The notes: generated from the letters alone by a model not told the origin. A DNA stretch of 14,214 nucleotides from Oxalobacteraceae bacterium (GCA_947446335.1 CANFGA010000028.1:1-14214); one strand, 5' to 3'. Numbered from the stretch's first letter, positions 1 through 7,882 are shown. A program made the numbers and translations.

Positions 1-1
1 C

Positions 2-1450
2 ATCGCCAAGCAATTGGAAAAGATGAAGGTCGATGTGATCGAGGCCGGCTTTGCCGCCGCCTCGAACGGCGACTTCGAATCGATCAAGGCGATCGCCCAG
101 GTGGTGCGCGAATCGACGATCTGTTCGCTCTCGCGCGCCAACGAGCGCGACATCGCGCGCGCCGCCGAGGCGCTGGCCCCGGCCGAACGCAAGCGCATCC
201 ACACCTTCATCGCAACCTCGCCGCTGCACATGGAAATCAAGCTGCGCATGCTGCCCGACCAGGTGTTGCAGCAGGCGCGCGATGCGGTGCGCTACGCCAG
301 CCAATTCACCGATGACATCGAATTTTCACCCGAAGACGCGAGCCGCTCGGACGAGGATTTCCTGTGCCGCGTGATCGAAGGCGTGATCGCTGAAGGCGCG
401 ACCACGATCAATTTCCCCGACACGGTCGGCTACGCGGTGCCTGAGATCTTCGGCAACACGATCAAGCGCTTGCGCGAGCGCATACCCAATTCGGACAAGG
501 CGATCTGGTCGGTGCATTGCCACAACGATCTGGGTCTGGCGGTCGCCAATTCGCTCGCCGGCGTCATGATCGGCGGCGCGCGCCAGATCGAGTGCACCAT
601 CAATGGCCTGGGCGAGCGCGCCGGCAACACCGCGCTGGAAGAGGTGGTGATGGCGGTGCGCACGCGCGCCGCCTATTACAACCTGACGGTGGGCGTCGAT
701 GCGACCCAAATCGTCGCCACTTCGCGTCTGGTGTCCCAGATCACCGGCTTTGCGGTGCAGCCGAACAAGGCCGTGGTTGGTGCCAATGCATTCGCGCATG
801 CGTCGGGCATCCACCAGGATGGCATCCTGAAGGCGCGCGAAACCTATGAAATCATGCGCGCCGAAGATGTCGGTTGGGCCGCCAACAAGATCGTGCTCGG
901 CAAATTGTCGGGCCGTAATGCCTTCAAGCAGCGTTTGCAGGAACTGGGGATCGCGCTCGACTCCGAGGCGGAAGTGAACGCTGCGTTCGGGCGCTTCAAG
1001 GAATTGGCTGATCGCAAGTCCGAGATCTTCGATGAAGACATCCTGGCGCTGGTGGCCGACGAAGAAAGGGTGCAGGAAAACGAATTCTACCGCTTCGTGT
1101 CGCTGGCCCAGCATTCGGAAACCGGTGAAATGCCGGTGGCCCGGGTCGTCTTTTCGATCGATGGCCATGAGCACAGCTGCGAAGCGGCCGGCAACGGTCC
1201 GGTCGATGCGACGGTCAACGCGATCGAAACCGAAGTCGAAAGCGGCGCCGAACTGGTCCTGTTTTCAGTCAATGCGATCAGCACCGGCACCGAGTCGCAA
1301 GGCGAGGTCACGATGCGCTTGTCGAAACTGGGGCGCATCGTCAACGGCGTGGGCGCTGATCCCGACATCATCGTGGCCTCGGCCAAGGCGTATCTGTCGG
1401 CGCTGAACAAGCTGCATTCGAAGATCGAACGCCTCAATCCGCAGTTGTAA
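2..1450 (+). CDS. leuA: 2-isopropylmalate synthase, 5'-truncated by window edge
   Basis: LeuA condenses acetyl-CoA with 2-oxoisovalerate to give 2-isopropylmalate, the first committed step of leucine synthesis, in the cytoplasm. The reading frame is open from base 2 and its first residues (IAKQLEKMKVDVIEAGF) are the conserved stretch that normally follows the LRDGEQ active-site motif. About 35 N-terminal residues therefore lie upstream of the window, and the TTG at 14 is not the true start. The metal-binding HxH motif (VHCHNDLGLA) is at 512-541, followed by the INGLGERAGN and ASGIHQDG motifs of the TIM-barrel and linker region. The last 120 or so residues form the leucine-sensing C-terminal domain, ending in a conserved GADPDIIVASAKAYL block. 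It is full length at the 3' end and followed by a terminator-like hairpin. Identification is very secure; no leu neighbours are visible. Confidence 0.97.
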   Translation: MAKQLEKMKVDVIEAGFAAASNGDFESIKAIAQVVRESTICSLSRANERDIARAAEALAPAERKRIHTFIATSPLHMEIKLRMLPDQVLQQARDAVRYASQFTDDIEFSPEDASRSDEDFLCRVIEGVIAEGATTINFPDTVGYAVPEIFGNTIKRLRERIPNSDKAIWSVHCHNDLGLAVANSLAGVMIGGARQIECTINGLGERAGNTALEEVVMAVRTRAAYYNLTVGVDATQIVATSRLVSQITGFAVQPNKAVVGANAFAHASGIHQDGILKARETYEIMRAEDVGWAANKIVLGKLSGRNAFKQRLQELGIALDSEAEVNAAFGRFKELADRKSEIFDEDILALVADEERVQENEFYRFVSLAQHSETGEMPVARVVFSIDGHEHSCEAAGNGPVDATVNAIETEVESGAELVLFSVNAISTGTESQGEVTMRLSKLGRIVNGVGADPDIIVASAKAYLSALNKLHSKIERLNPQL

Positions 1451-1458
1451 AGGCGCGT

Positions 1459-1498
1459 CGATGAACGATGGCGTTGTCGTCGTTCATCGTTCATTTTT
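1459..1498 (+). terminator. Rho-independent terminator after leuA
   Basis: A perfect 10-bp inverted repeat (CGATGAACGA at 1459-1468, TCGTTCATCG at 1480-1489) can be extended inward by one G-C and two G-T pairs around a five-base loop. It is followed by TTCATTTTT. It sits 8 bases after the leuA stop, between two convergent genes. The stem is only moderately GC-rich and the T-run is interrupted, so efficiency is uncertain. Confidence 0.65.
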
Positions 1499-1509
1499 CG
1501 TTGACCCCG

Positions 1510-1995
1510 TCATCTGAAAAACGAGCGGCGCTCCTTGTATTCGTCAGGCCCGCCTTGCATCATGCGCACCACTCCCTGGCCATCGAAGTGCACGTGCATC
1601 ATCCCATCCCAGACCCCCGATTGCTTGTAACGATACGTCCATACTTCCAGTTTTTGCCGTGACAGGTATGACGTCTCGGCCGGGCGTCCGAACGTGTGCA
1701 TTACCTCTTCCTTGTTCGTCACGCCGACCATGACCGTGGCAAATTTTGCATCGGTGAGCACCTGTTCGTACGAGACCAGGCGACCATCCGGGCCGAGGCG
1801 CGCCATGTAGGTGAACTGGCCGAACGGGCCGGTCGCGTATTCAAGCATGGTTGCATCGGGCACTCGGTAGACTGCGCTCGGTTTGCCCAACCTGTCCACG
1901 ACTTGTTGCTGGGACTCGCCCGGCAGCGGTGGCGCGCTGACGCAGCCTGCAATGGTCAGCGCCATAAAAACTGATATCAGGAATGAATTTTTCAT
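1510..1995 (-). CDS. Small outer-membrane lipoprotein, BamE/SmpA-like fold
   Basis: Predicted 161-residue lipoprotein. The start at 1995 is chosen because AGGGGA precedes it at normal spacing and because it gives a clean lipoprotein signal: MKNS, a hydrophobic stretch, then the lipobox IAGC with the acylated Cys at residue 18. A start 48 bases further upstream is possible but would put 16 extra residues before the signal. After the Cys, the motifs GESQQQVVDRLGKPS and GVTNKEEVMHTFGRPAET look like two copies of the BamE/SmpA-type helix-turn (small-protein A domain), each followed by a Tyr/Trp-rich beta segment (LEYATGPFGQF and LEVWTYRYKQSG). BamE itself is usually a single-domain factor of the BAM outer-membrane assembly complex; this two-repeat protein is a relative, and its exact role is unknown. 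It is a lone gene convergent with leuA. Confidence 0.8.
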   Translation of the reverse strand: MKNSFLISVFMALTIAGCVSAPPLPGESQQQVVDRLGKPSAVYRVPDATMLEYATGPFGQFTYMARLGPDGRLVSYEQVLTDAKFATVMVGVTNKEEVMHTFGRPAETSYLSRQKLEVWTYRYKQSGVWDGMMHVHFDGQGVVRMMQGGPDEYKERRSFFR

Positions 1996-2047
1996 GGGAA
2001 TCCCCTTGCCATGTTGGAATGGTGCACAGTAGGCGTGGATCAAACAT

Positions 2048-2077
2048 TTGCACTGGACATCGTGCGGATGATATACT
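2048..2077 (+). promoter_or_regulatory. Sigma70-type promoter of rpsO
   Basis: TTGCAC at 2048-2053 and TATACT at 2072-2077 are separated by 18 bp, a good match to the TTGACA/TATAAT consensus. The expected start of transcription is near 2084, giving an rpsO leader of about 83 bases. The promoter lies in the gap between the divergent lipoprotein gene and rpsO. Confidence 0.65.
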
Positions 2078-2082
2078 CATCG

Positions 2083-2148
2083 ATCTGGTCGCTCGATCAG
2101 ATATTTTAATCGAAGTTCACGGTGTGTAGGGTTGCGACTCTGTGCACC
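2083..2148 (+). promoter_or_regulatory. Structured rpsO leader: two hairpins, candidate S15 autoregulation site
   Basis: Hairpin 1 spans 2083-2102: an 8-bp stem (ATCTGGTC with GATCAGAT, one G-T pair) around the loop GCTC, beginning at the predicted transcript 5' end. Hairpin 2 spans 2121-2148: an 11-bp stem with several G-T pairs around the six-base loop TTGCGA. Both contain a G-T pair stacked on a G-C pair. In E. coli and other bacteria S15 represses its own mRNA by binding leader structures that mimic its 16S rRNA site, in which a GU/GC motif is important. That this leader does the same is inference from the folding only. Confidence 0.4.
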
Positions 2149-2166
2149 GCATGTGAAGGGTTCATC

Positions 2167-2436
2167 ATGACAGTAGAAAACATCAACAAAGCCGCCATCA
2201 TCGCGGACAACGCACGCGGCCTGAACGACACGGGTTCACCTGAAGTACAAGTTGCGTTGCTGACAGCTCGCATCAACGACTTGAATGGTCACTTCAAGGC
2301 ACACAAGAAGGATCACCATTCCCGTCGCGGTCTGATCATGATGGTCAATCGTCGCAAGAGCCTGCTGTCGTACCTGAAGTCGAAAGACGCTACCCGTTAT
2401 CGCGACCTGATCGCCAAACTCGGTCTGCGCAAGTAA
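2167..2436 (+). CDS. rpsO: 30S ribosomal protein S15
   Basis: S15 binds helices 20-22 of 16S rRNA early in assembly of the small subunit platform and contributes to a bridge with the 50S subunit. The ATG at 2167 gives 89 residues, exactly the usual bacterial length, and is preceded by GAAGGG at 2155-2160. An in-frame upstream start at 2122 would add 15 residues that are not part of the family. The hallmark block LTARINDLNGHFKAHKKDHHSRRGL followed by MVNRRKSLLSYLKSKD is complete; the HKKDHHSRRG segment contacts rRNA. It lies 212 bases upstream of pnp, the classic rpsO-pnp pairing, in which some transcripts read through into pnp. Confidence 0.98.
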   Translation: MTVENINKAAIIADNARGLNDTGSPEVQVALLTARINDLNGHFKAHKKDHHSRRGLIMMVNRRKSLLSYLKSKDATRYRDLIAKLGLRK

Positions 2437-2462
2437 TATTGCTGCACACGTTTCATGCAGAG

Positions 2463-2494
2463 TGCCTGCGCCGGCTTGCCGACGCGGGCATTTT
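2463..2494 (+). terminator. Terminator-like hairpin between rpsO and pnp
   Basis: TGCCTGCGCCGG at 2463-2474 pairs with CCGACGCGGGCA at 2479-2490 (12 positions with one mismatch and one G-T pair) around the loop CTTG, followed by TTTTGTCGTTTT. This resembles the partial terminator found after rpsO in E. coli, where readthrough supplies part of the pnp message. It may act as an attenuator rather than a complete stop. Confidence 0.65.
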
Positions 2495-2564
2495 GTCGTT
2501 TTATCGGCGTTTTTAGCGTCGGTGACAGCAAATCGGGCGCTGCTCTTGGCAGTACCCGCAACAA

Positions 2565-2590
2565 AGGCGGCGCGCACAGCATGGCCGCCT
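2565..2590 (+). promoter_or_regulatory. Hairpin in pnp leader
   Basis: AGGCGGC at 2565-2571 is a perfect inverted match to GCCGCCT at 2584-2590, with a 12-base loop, 58 bases before the pnp start. In enterobacteria the pnp leader carries an RNase III-cut stem used for PNPase autoregulation. This stem is shorter, so equivalence is only a suggestion. Confidence 0.25.
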
Positions 2591-2648
2591 GCAATGAGGT
2601 GAACGACAGCTCCTGAAAATCTGTCGGCAATTAGAAAAGGGATACCCC

Positions 2649-4754
2649 ATGTTTAACAAAGTTACCAAGACCTTCCAGTACGGCCAGCATCAGGTCACGC
2701 TGGAAACAGGCGAAATCGCACGTCAGGCCTCCGGCGCCGTGCTGGTATCGATCGAAGATACCGTCGTGCTGGCGACCGTCGTGGCGCGCAAAGATGCCAA
2801 GCCAGGCCAGGACTTTTTCCCGTTGACTGTCGACTATGTCGAAAAAACCTATGCTGCCGGCAAGATCCCTGGTGGTTTTTTCAAGCGCGAAGGCCGTCCT
2901 TCCGAAAAAGAAACACTGACTTCGCGTCTGATCGACCGTCCCATCCGTCCGCTGTTCCCGGAAGGTTATTTGAATGAAGTCCAAATCATCATTCATGTGC
3001 TGTCGGTGAACCCGGAAATCGATCCCGATATCGCTGCCATGATCGGCGCCTCCGCTGCGCTGTGCGTCTCCGGTGTGCCATTCAATGGCCCGATCGGCGC
3101 CGCCCGCGTCGGTTACGCGAACGGTCAGTACATCCTGAACCCGACCACGACCCAATTGAAGACTTCGCAGATGAACCTGGTCGTCGCCGGCACCGAAAGC
3201 GCCGTGCTGATGGTCGAGTCGGAAGCGCAGCAATTGTCCGAAGAAATCATGCTGGGCGCGGTCGTCTACGGCCACGAACAGATGGCAGCAGTGATCGACG
3301 CAATCCACGAACTGGTGCGCGACGGCGGCAAACCGCTGGTCGAATGGGCACCCGCTGCCAAAAATGATGCGTTGATCGCGCGCGTGGCCCATTTCGCCGA
3401 CGCCAAGATCCGCGATGCGTATCAAACCAAGGACAAGCAAGAGCGCACCGCCAAGCTCAAGGCTGCAACCTCGCAAGTGCTGGCCGACCTGGCTGCCGAA
3501 TCGGGCACGCCAGCCGATAGCGCCGAAGTGAACAACATCTTGTTCGACATGGAAGCGAAGATCGTGCGTTCACAGATCCTCGATGGCGAACCGCGCATCG
3601 ATGGTCGCGATACCAAGACCGTGCGTCCGATCGCGATCCGCACCAGCGTGTTGCCACGTACCCATGGTTCTGCCTTGTTTACCCGCGGCGAAACACAGGC
3701 GCTGGTCGTGGCCACGCTGGGTACCGCGCGCGACAGCCAGAAGATCGACGCCTTGATGGGCGAATTCACCGACAGCTTCATGCTGCATTACAACATGCCT
3801 CCGTTCGCCACCGGCGAAACGGGCCGCGTCGGCACGCCAAAGCGGCGCGAAATCGGTCACGGTCGTCTGGCCAAGCGCGCGCTGCTCGCCGCCTTGCCAT
3901 CGCCGGAAGATTTCAGCTACTCGGTGCGCCTGGTATCCGAAATCACCGAATCGAACGGTTCCTCGTCGATGGCGTCGGTTTGCGGCGGCTGTCTGGCGCT
4001 GATGGATGCGGGCGTTCCGATGAAGGCGCACGTGGCCGGCATCGCGATGGGCTTGATCAAGGAAGGCGGCAAGTTTGCCGTGTTGTCCGACATCCTGGGC
4101 GATGAAGATCACCTCGGCGACATGGACTTCAAGGTAGCCGGCACGGCTGCTGGTATCACTGCGCTGCAGATGGATATCAAGATCATGGGCATCACCAAGG
4201 AAATCATGCAAGTGGCGCTGGCGCAAGCCAAAGAGGGCCGCGACCATATCCTGGGCGAAATGCAAAAAGCCATGCCGCACGTGAAAACCGAATTGTCCGA
4301 TTTCGCTCCGCGCCTCATCAGCATCAAGATCAATCCGGAAAAAATCCGCGACGTGATCGGCAAGGGCGGCGCCGTGATCCGCGCGCTGACCGAAGAGACG
4401 GGCACCCAGATCGACATCAGCGACGAAGGCGTGGTCACGATCGCGTCGGTTGACGCTGCCGCCGGCCAGGAAGCGAAACGCCGCATCGAGGAATTGACCG
4501 CATCGGTCGAAGTGGGCAAGACCTACGACGGCACCGTGCTGAAAATTCTGGACTTCGGCGCGATCGTGCAAGTGATGCCGGGCAAGGATGGCTTGCTGCA
4601 CATCAGCCAGATCGCCAACGAGCGCGTCGCGGCCGTCGCCGATTACCTGAAAGAAGGCCAACTGGTGCGCGTCAAGGTGCTGGAAACGGATGACCGCGGT
4701 CGTCTGAAGCTGTCGATGAAAGCGGCCGAAGGCGCCGACGTCGCAGCCCAGTAA
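2649..4754 (+). CDS. pnp: Polynucleotide phosphorylase
   Basis: PNPase degrades RNA 3' to 5' using phosphate and releasing nucleoside diphosphates; it forms a ring trimer and works alone or in the RNase E degradosome. The 701-residue product has the standard order: RNase PH-like domain 1 (about 15-145), linking helical domain (about 150-310), catalytic RNase PH-like domain 2 (about 316-545), KH domain with its GKGG loop at residues 571-574, and S1 domain from about 622 to 690. The phosphate-binding serines SSS are at 438-440, and the metal-binding aspartates within GDEDHLGDMD are about residues 487 and 493. The start ATG is preceded by AAAAGGG. The gene follows rpsO and ends at a strong terminator. 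It is full length with all key residues present. Confidence 0.98.
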   Translation: MFNKVTKTFQYGQHQVTLETGEIARQASGAVLVSIEDTVVLATVVARKDAKPGQDFFPLTVDYVEKTYAAGKIPGGFFKREGRPSEKETLTSRLIDRPIRPLFPEGYLNEVQIIIHVLSVNPEIDPDIAAMIGASAALCVSGVPFNGPIGAARVGYANGQYILNPTTTQLKTSQMNLVVAGTESAVLMVESEAQQLSEEIMLGAVVYGHEQMAAVIDAIHELVRDGGKPLVEWAPAAKNDALIARVAHFADAKIRDAYQTKDKQERTAKLKAATSQVLADLAAESGTPADSAEVNNILFDMEAKIVRSQILDGEPRIDGRDTKTVRPIAIRTSVLPRTHGSALFTRGETQALVVATLGTARDSQKIDALMGEFTDSFMLHYNMPPFATGETGRVGTPKRREIGHGRLAKRALLAALPSPEDFSYSVRLVSEITESNGSSSMASVCGGCLALMDAGVPMKAHVAGIAMGLIKEGGKFAVLSDILGDEDHLGDMDFKVAGTAAGITALQMDIKIMGITKEIMQVALAQAKEGRDHILGEMQKAMPHVKTELSDFAPRLISIKINPEKIRDVIGKGGAVIRALTEETGTQIDISDEGVVTIASVDAAAGQEAKRRIEELTASVEVGKTYDGTVLKILDFGAIVQVMPGKDGLLHISQIANERVAAVADYLKEGQLVRVKVLETDDRGRLKLSMKAAEGADVAAQ

Positions 4755-4770
4755 TCTTTGCCTGTAATGC

Positions 4771-4806
4771 AAAAAAGCCGCCAGTTTGACACTGGCGGCT
4801 TTTTTT
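4771..4806. terminator. Bidirectional terminator between pnp and gtsD
   Basis: A perfect 10-bp stem (AGCCGCCAGT with ACTGGCGGCT at 4791-4800) around the loop TTGAC is flanked by an A-run on the left and a T-run on the right. It therefore reads as an intrinsic terminator from both sides. It serves the convergent pnp (plus strand) and importer operon (minus strand, last stop at 4834). Confidence 0.92.
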
Positions 4807-4833
4807 CGTCCTGCGATCAGACTGCAGAGTTTT

Positions 4834-5964
4834 TTACATTCCCAGCCGTTGCTCGCTCTGCGGATCGAACAGCATCGCTTTCGACAGGTCGAACGCGAGC
4901 TTGATGTGCGCCTTGGGCGCGGCGCCGGCGCGCGGATGGGTGCGGCAAGTGGCGCGCGCGCCGTTGAACCAGGCGAACACCAGCGTATCGGGACCGGTCG
5001 GCTCGGTCATTTCGACCAGACAATCGACTTCGGTCGGAGAATAATCGTCGTGCGCTTCGTTGCGCGCGCTCTCGGCATCGGTCACGTGCTCGGGCCGGAT
5101 GCCCAGGATTACCTCGCGCCCGATCCAGGCTGCTGCGCTGGCGGCAACATCTTGCGGCAGCGGCAGCAGCGTGGTATGGCCTTCGTGCTCCAGCGCGAAC
5201 GCGACAGCATTGTCTTGCTGCGTCAGTTTGCCACGCAAGAAATTCATCGATGGCGAGCCGATGAAGCCGGCCACGTAGATATTGTCGGGCCGGTCGTAGA
5301 TGTCTTGTGGGCTGCCGAATTGCTGCACCACGCCATCGCGCATCACGGCAATCTTGTCGCCCAGCGTCATCGCTTCGATCTGGTCGTGTGTCACGTAGAC
5401 GATGGTGGTGCCCAGGCGCTGATGCATCAGCTTGATTTCGGCGCGCATTTCGACGCGCAGTTTGGCGTCCAGGTTCGACAGCGGTTCGTCGAACAGGAAT
5501 AGCGATGGGTCGCGCGCAATCGCACGCCCCATGGCCACGCGCTGGCGTTGGCCGCCCGACAGCAGGGCCGGCTTTCGGTCCAGCAGGTGGGTCATCTGCA
5601 AGGTCTCGGCGACGCGCTCGACGATGCGTTTTTGTTCATCCTTGGGCACCTTGCGCAGGCCCAGGCCGAAGGAAATGTTTTCGCGCACCGTCATCGTCGG
5701 ATACAGCGCATACGACTGGAATACCATCGCGATGTCGCGCGACTTGGGTGGAACGTCGTTGACGCAGCGATCCCCGATCAGGATCTCGCCCTCGGACACG
5801 CTTTCCAGGCCGGCGATCATGTTCAGGAGCGTCGACTTGCCGCAGCCGGAGCCGCCGACCAGGATCAGGAATTCACCGTCTTTGATCTCGAGATCGATGC
5901 CCTTCAGTACTTCAGCGCCGTTCGGATACACCTTGCGCACGTTGCGAATCGATAAGCTGGCCAT
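4834..5964 (-). CDS. gtsD: Sugar ABC importer ATPase (MalK/UgpC/GtsD type)
   Basis: This is the energy-coupling subunit of the importer encoded upstream; two copies bind the cytoplasmic face of the permeases and hydrolyse ATP. In the 376 residues are a Walker A motif GGSGCGKS (37-44), the Q-loop glutamine at 83, the signature LSGGQ (135-139), a Walker B segment LFLFDEP with Asp159 and Glu160, and the switch histidine at 193. After residue 240 comes the regulatory OB-fold (TOBE) domain typical of the MalK/UgpC branch. The start at 5964 has AGGAGAG upstream at good spacing. It is the last gene of the minus-strand operon, 117 bases after gtsC. Database pipelines often name such proteins UgpC or MalK; GtsD is preferred here only because of the Gts-like binding protein. 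In some bacteria this ATPase serves several importers. Confidence 0.93.
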   Translation of the reverse strand: MASLSIRNVRKVYPNGAEVLKGIDLEIKDGEFLILVGGSGCGKSTLLNMIAGLESVSEGEILIGDRCVNDVPPKSRDIAMVFQSYALYPTMTVRENISFGLGLRKVPKDEQKRIVERVAETLQMTHLLDRKPALLSGGQRQRVAMGRAIARDPSLFLFDEPLSNLDAKLRVEMRAEIKLMHQRLGTTIVYVTHDQIEAMTLGDKIAVMRDGVVQQFGSPQDIYDRPDNIYVAGFIGSPSMNFLRGKLTQQDNAVAFALEHEGHTTLLPLPQDVAASAAAWIGREVILGIRPEHVTDAESARNEAHDDYSPTEVDCLVEMTEPTGPDTLVFAWFNGARATCRTHPRAGAAPKAHIKLAFDLSKAMLFDPQSEQRLGM

Positions 5965-6033
5965 TTGTTGCTCTCCTGATGTTTATTATCTGCACCACAG
6001 GCGATGAGTGCCTGTTGCGATTGATCGGGCTGT

Positions 6034-6062
6034 GCTGATTCCGGCTGTTTGCCGGAATCAGC
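6034..6062. repeat. Perfect 12-bp intercistronic hairpin, gtsC-gtsD gap
   Basis: GCTGATTCCGGC at 6034-6045 is perfectly complementary to GCCGGAATCAGC at 6051-6062, with a five-base loop. On the minus strand no U-run follows, so it does not look like a terminator. A likely role is to shield the 3' end of the upstream gtsABC message, or partial polarity before gtsD. Confidence 0.6.
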
Positions 6063-6081
6063 CCCGGGGTTCAGTCCGGGT

Positions 6082-6951
6082 TCAACCCTTTACTGCGCCA
6101 GCCGTGAGACCGCGCACGAAGTACTTGCCGGCCACCAGATACAGGCCCAGCGTCGGCAGCGCGGCGATGATCGCTGCCGCCATGTTGACGTTATATTCGG
6201 TCACCCCGGTGCTGGTATTGACCAGATTGTTCAGCGCGACCGTGACCGGTTGCGCATCGCTGCCGCCAAAGACCACGCCGAACAGGAAGTCGTTCCAGAT
6301 CTGCGTGAATTGCCAGATGAAGCAGACCATGAAGATCGGCAGCGACAACGGGAAGATGATGCGGCGGTAGATCGTGAAGAAGCCGGCGCCATCGATGCGC
6401 GCCGCGTTGACCAGTTCTTCCGGCACCGAGACGTAATAGTTGCGAAAGAATAGCGTCGTGAATGCGATGCCGTAGATGATGTGTACCAGCACCAGACCGC
6501 CGGTGGTATTGGCCAGGTCGGCCATCCCGAGCACGCGCGCCATCGGCAAGATCACGACCTGGAACGGGATGAAGCAACCGACCATCAACGCGGTAAATAT
6601 CACGTTCGAGCCGCGAAAGCGCCAGTGCGCCAGCACGTAGCCGTTCAGCGATCCGATCAGGCTTGATATCAGCACTGCCGGCACCGCCATGTTGACCGAG
6701 TTCCAGAAATACGGCGCCAAGCCTTCGCAGCGCACGCCGGTGCAAGCCGAACTCCAGGCCTTGACCCACGAGGCCGAGTTTGGATGCAGCGGCAAGTCGA
6801 GCAAGTTGCCGCTGCGGATTTCATCTAACGACTTCAATGAGGTCGAGATCATCACATACAGTGGCGCCAGGTAATACAGTGCGACCAGGATCAGCAGCAG
6901 GTAGAGCGCGATCCGGCCCAGGCTGGTGCGGTGGTTCATGTCAGCGCCCAT
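6082..6951 (-). CDS. gtsC: Sugar ABC importer permease 2 (MalG/GtsC type)
   Basis: Inner-membrane subunit of a type I carbohydrate importer (CUT1 class), pairing with GtsB to form the translocation path. The 289-residue protein begins with a membrane helix at about 13-35 and has further hydrophobic segments typical of a six-helix permease. The EAA loop that docks on the ATPase is clear at about residues 177-206: EELVNAARIDGAGF followed by IYRRIIFPLSLP. The start at 6951 overlaps the end of gtsB by 11 bases and has AAAGGA upstream; an ATG four codons later, just after the gtsB stop, is possible but has no clear ribosome site. The overlap implies coupled translation with gtsB. The substrate cannot be read from the permease itself. 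Confidence 0.92.
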   Translation of the reverse strand: MGADMNHRTSLGRIALYLLLILVALYYLAPLYVMISTSLKSLDEIRSGNLLDLPLHPNSASWVKAWSSACTGVRCEGLAPYFWNSVNMAVPAVLISSLIGSLNGYVLAHWRFRGSNVIFTALMVGCFIPFQVVILPMARVLGMADLANTTGGLVLVHIIYGIAFTTLFFRNYYVSVPEELVNAARIDGAGFFTIYRRIIFPLSLPIFMVCFIWQFTQIWNDFLFGVVFGGSDAQPVTVALNNLVNTSTGVTEYNVNMAAAIIAALPTLGLYLVAGKYFVRGLTAGAVKG

Positions 6952-7882
6952 GGCGTGTTCCTTTGGTTTCCAGATACATCAACGGCACCAGCACCGCCAG
7001 CACGGTTGCCAGCATCATCATGGCCGAGGCTGCGCCCAGGCCGAGCTGGCCGCGCGTGAATGAAAATTGATACATGAAGATCGCCGGCACATCCGACGAG
7101 GTGCCGGGACCGCCTGCAGTGAGCGCCATCACCAGATCGAAGCTCTTGATCGCGATATGGGCTAGCACCAGCAATACGCTGAAGAAGACCGGACGCAGCG
7201 CCGGGATCACGATGCGCCAGTAAATGAGTGGCAAGCTGGCGCCGTCGACCATCGCGGCCTTGATGATGCTGTCATCGACGCCGCGCAATCCGGCCAAAAA
7301 CAGCGCCATCACGAAGCCCGACGATTGCCAGACACCGGCGATCACCACCGTGTAGATCGCCATGTCGGAGTTGACCAGCCAGTCGAACGTGAAATCGGTA
7401 TAGCCCCAGCTGTGCACCATTTTTTCCAGGCCCAGGCCCGGATTCAAGATCCATTTCCATGCGGCACCGGTGACAATGAAGGACAGCGCCATCGGATACA
7501 GGTAGATCGCGCGCAGCGCTCCCTCGGCGCGGATGCGCTGGTCCAGCAATACCGCCATGCCCAGGCCGATGGCCAGACAAAACAGGATGAACAAGCCACC
7601 GAAAATGCCCAGATTCGAGGCCGATACCCACCAGCGGTCGATTTCGAACAGCGCTGTATATTGGCCGAAGCCGGCGAACTCGTAGTTGGGCATCATGCGC
7701 GACTCGGTCAGCGACAGATAGCCGGTCAGGGCGATGAAGCCGTAGACGAAGATCAGCGATGCGATGATGGTCGGTGCCAGCACCAGGCGCGGCAGCCATG
7801 CGTCAGCCAGCGCAGCCATTCTGCTGCGGGCGTGATGCTGCGGCGCCTTGCGGGGCGGCGGGGAATGCGGTAATGCGGACAT
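6941..7882 (-). CDS. gtsB: Sugar ABC importer permease 1 (MalF/GtsB type)
   Basis: Inner-membrane permease, partner of GtsC. The start at 7882 gives 313 residues, with GGAGA seven bases upstream; an upstream in-frame start at 7933 would add 17 residues and overlap the intergenic hairpin, so it is rejected. The first 30 or so residues are polar and basic (cytoplasmic), then come six hydrophobic segments beginning with LVLAPTIIASLIFVYGF. The EAA motif lies at about residues 205-233: IIKAAMVDGASLPLIYWRIVIPALRP. The family normally has an N-terminal region like this without the large extra periplasmic domain of E. coli MalF. It is the second gene of the operon, 75 bases after gtsA, separated from it by a strong hairpin. 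Confidence 0.92.
   Translation of the reverse strand: MSALPHSPPPRKAPQHHARSRMAALADAWLPRLVLAPTIIASLIFVYGFIALTGYLSLTESRMMPNYEFAGFGQYTALFEIDRWWVSASNLGIFGGLFILFCLAIGLGMAVLLDQRIRAEGALRAIYLYPMALSFIVTGAAWKWILNPGLGLEKMVHSWGYTDFTFDWLVNSDMAIYTVVIAGVWQSSGFVMALFLAGLRGVDDSIIKAAMVDGASLPLIYWRIVIPALRPVFFSVLLVLAHIAIKSFDLVMALTAGGPGTSSDVPAIFMYQFSFTRGQLGLGAASAMMMLATVLAVLVPLMYLETKGTRHGR

Noticed and set aside
326..1174. 282-codon minus-strand ORF opposite leuA
   Set aside because: Antisense shadow of a conserved gene; no recognisable protein motifs.
2631..3476. 281-codon minus-strand ORF opposite the pnp start
   Set aside because: Antisense to a conserved gene, with no family resemblance and low-complexity shadow composition.
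3570..4772. 400-codon minus-strand ORF opposite pnp
   Set aside because: It is the antisense shadow of pnp, with a His/Asp/Arg/Ala-rich composition caused by high-GC third codon positions; pnp is certain in the other frame.
4786..5502. 238-codon plus-strand ORF opposite gtsD
   Set aside because: Starts inside the pnp terminator and runs antisense to an ATPase whose motifs are all intact.
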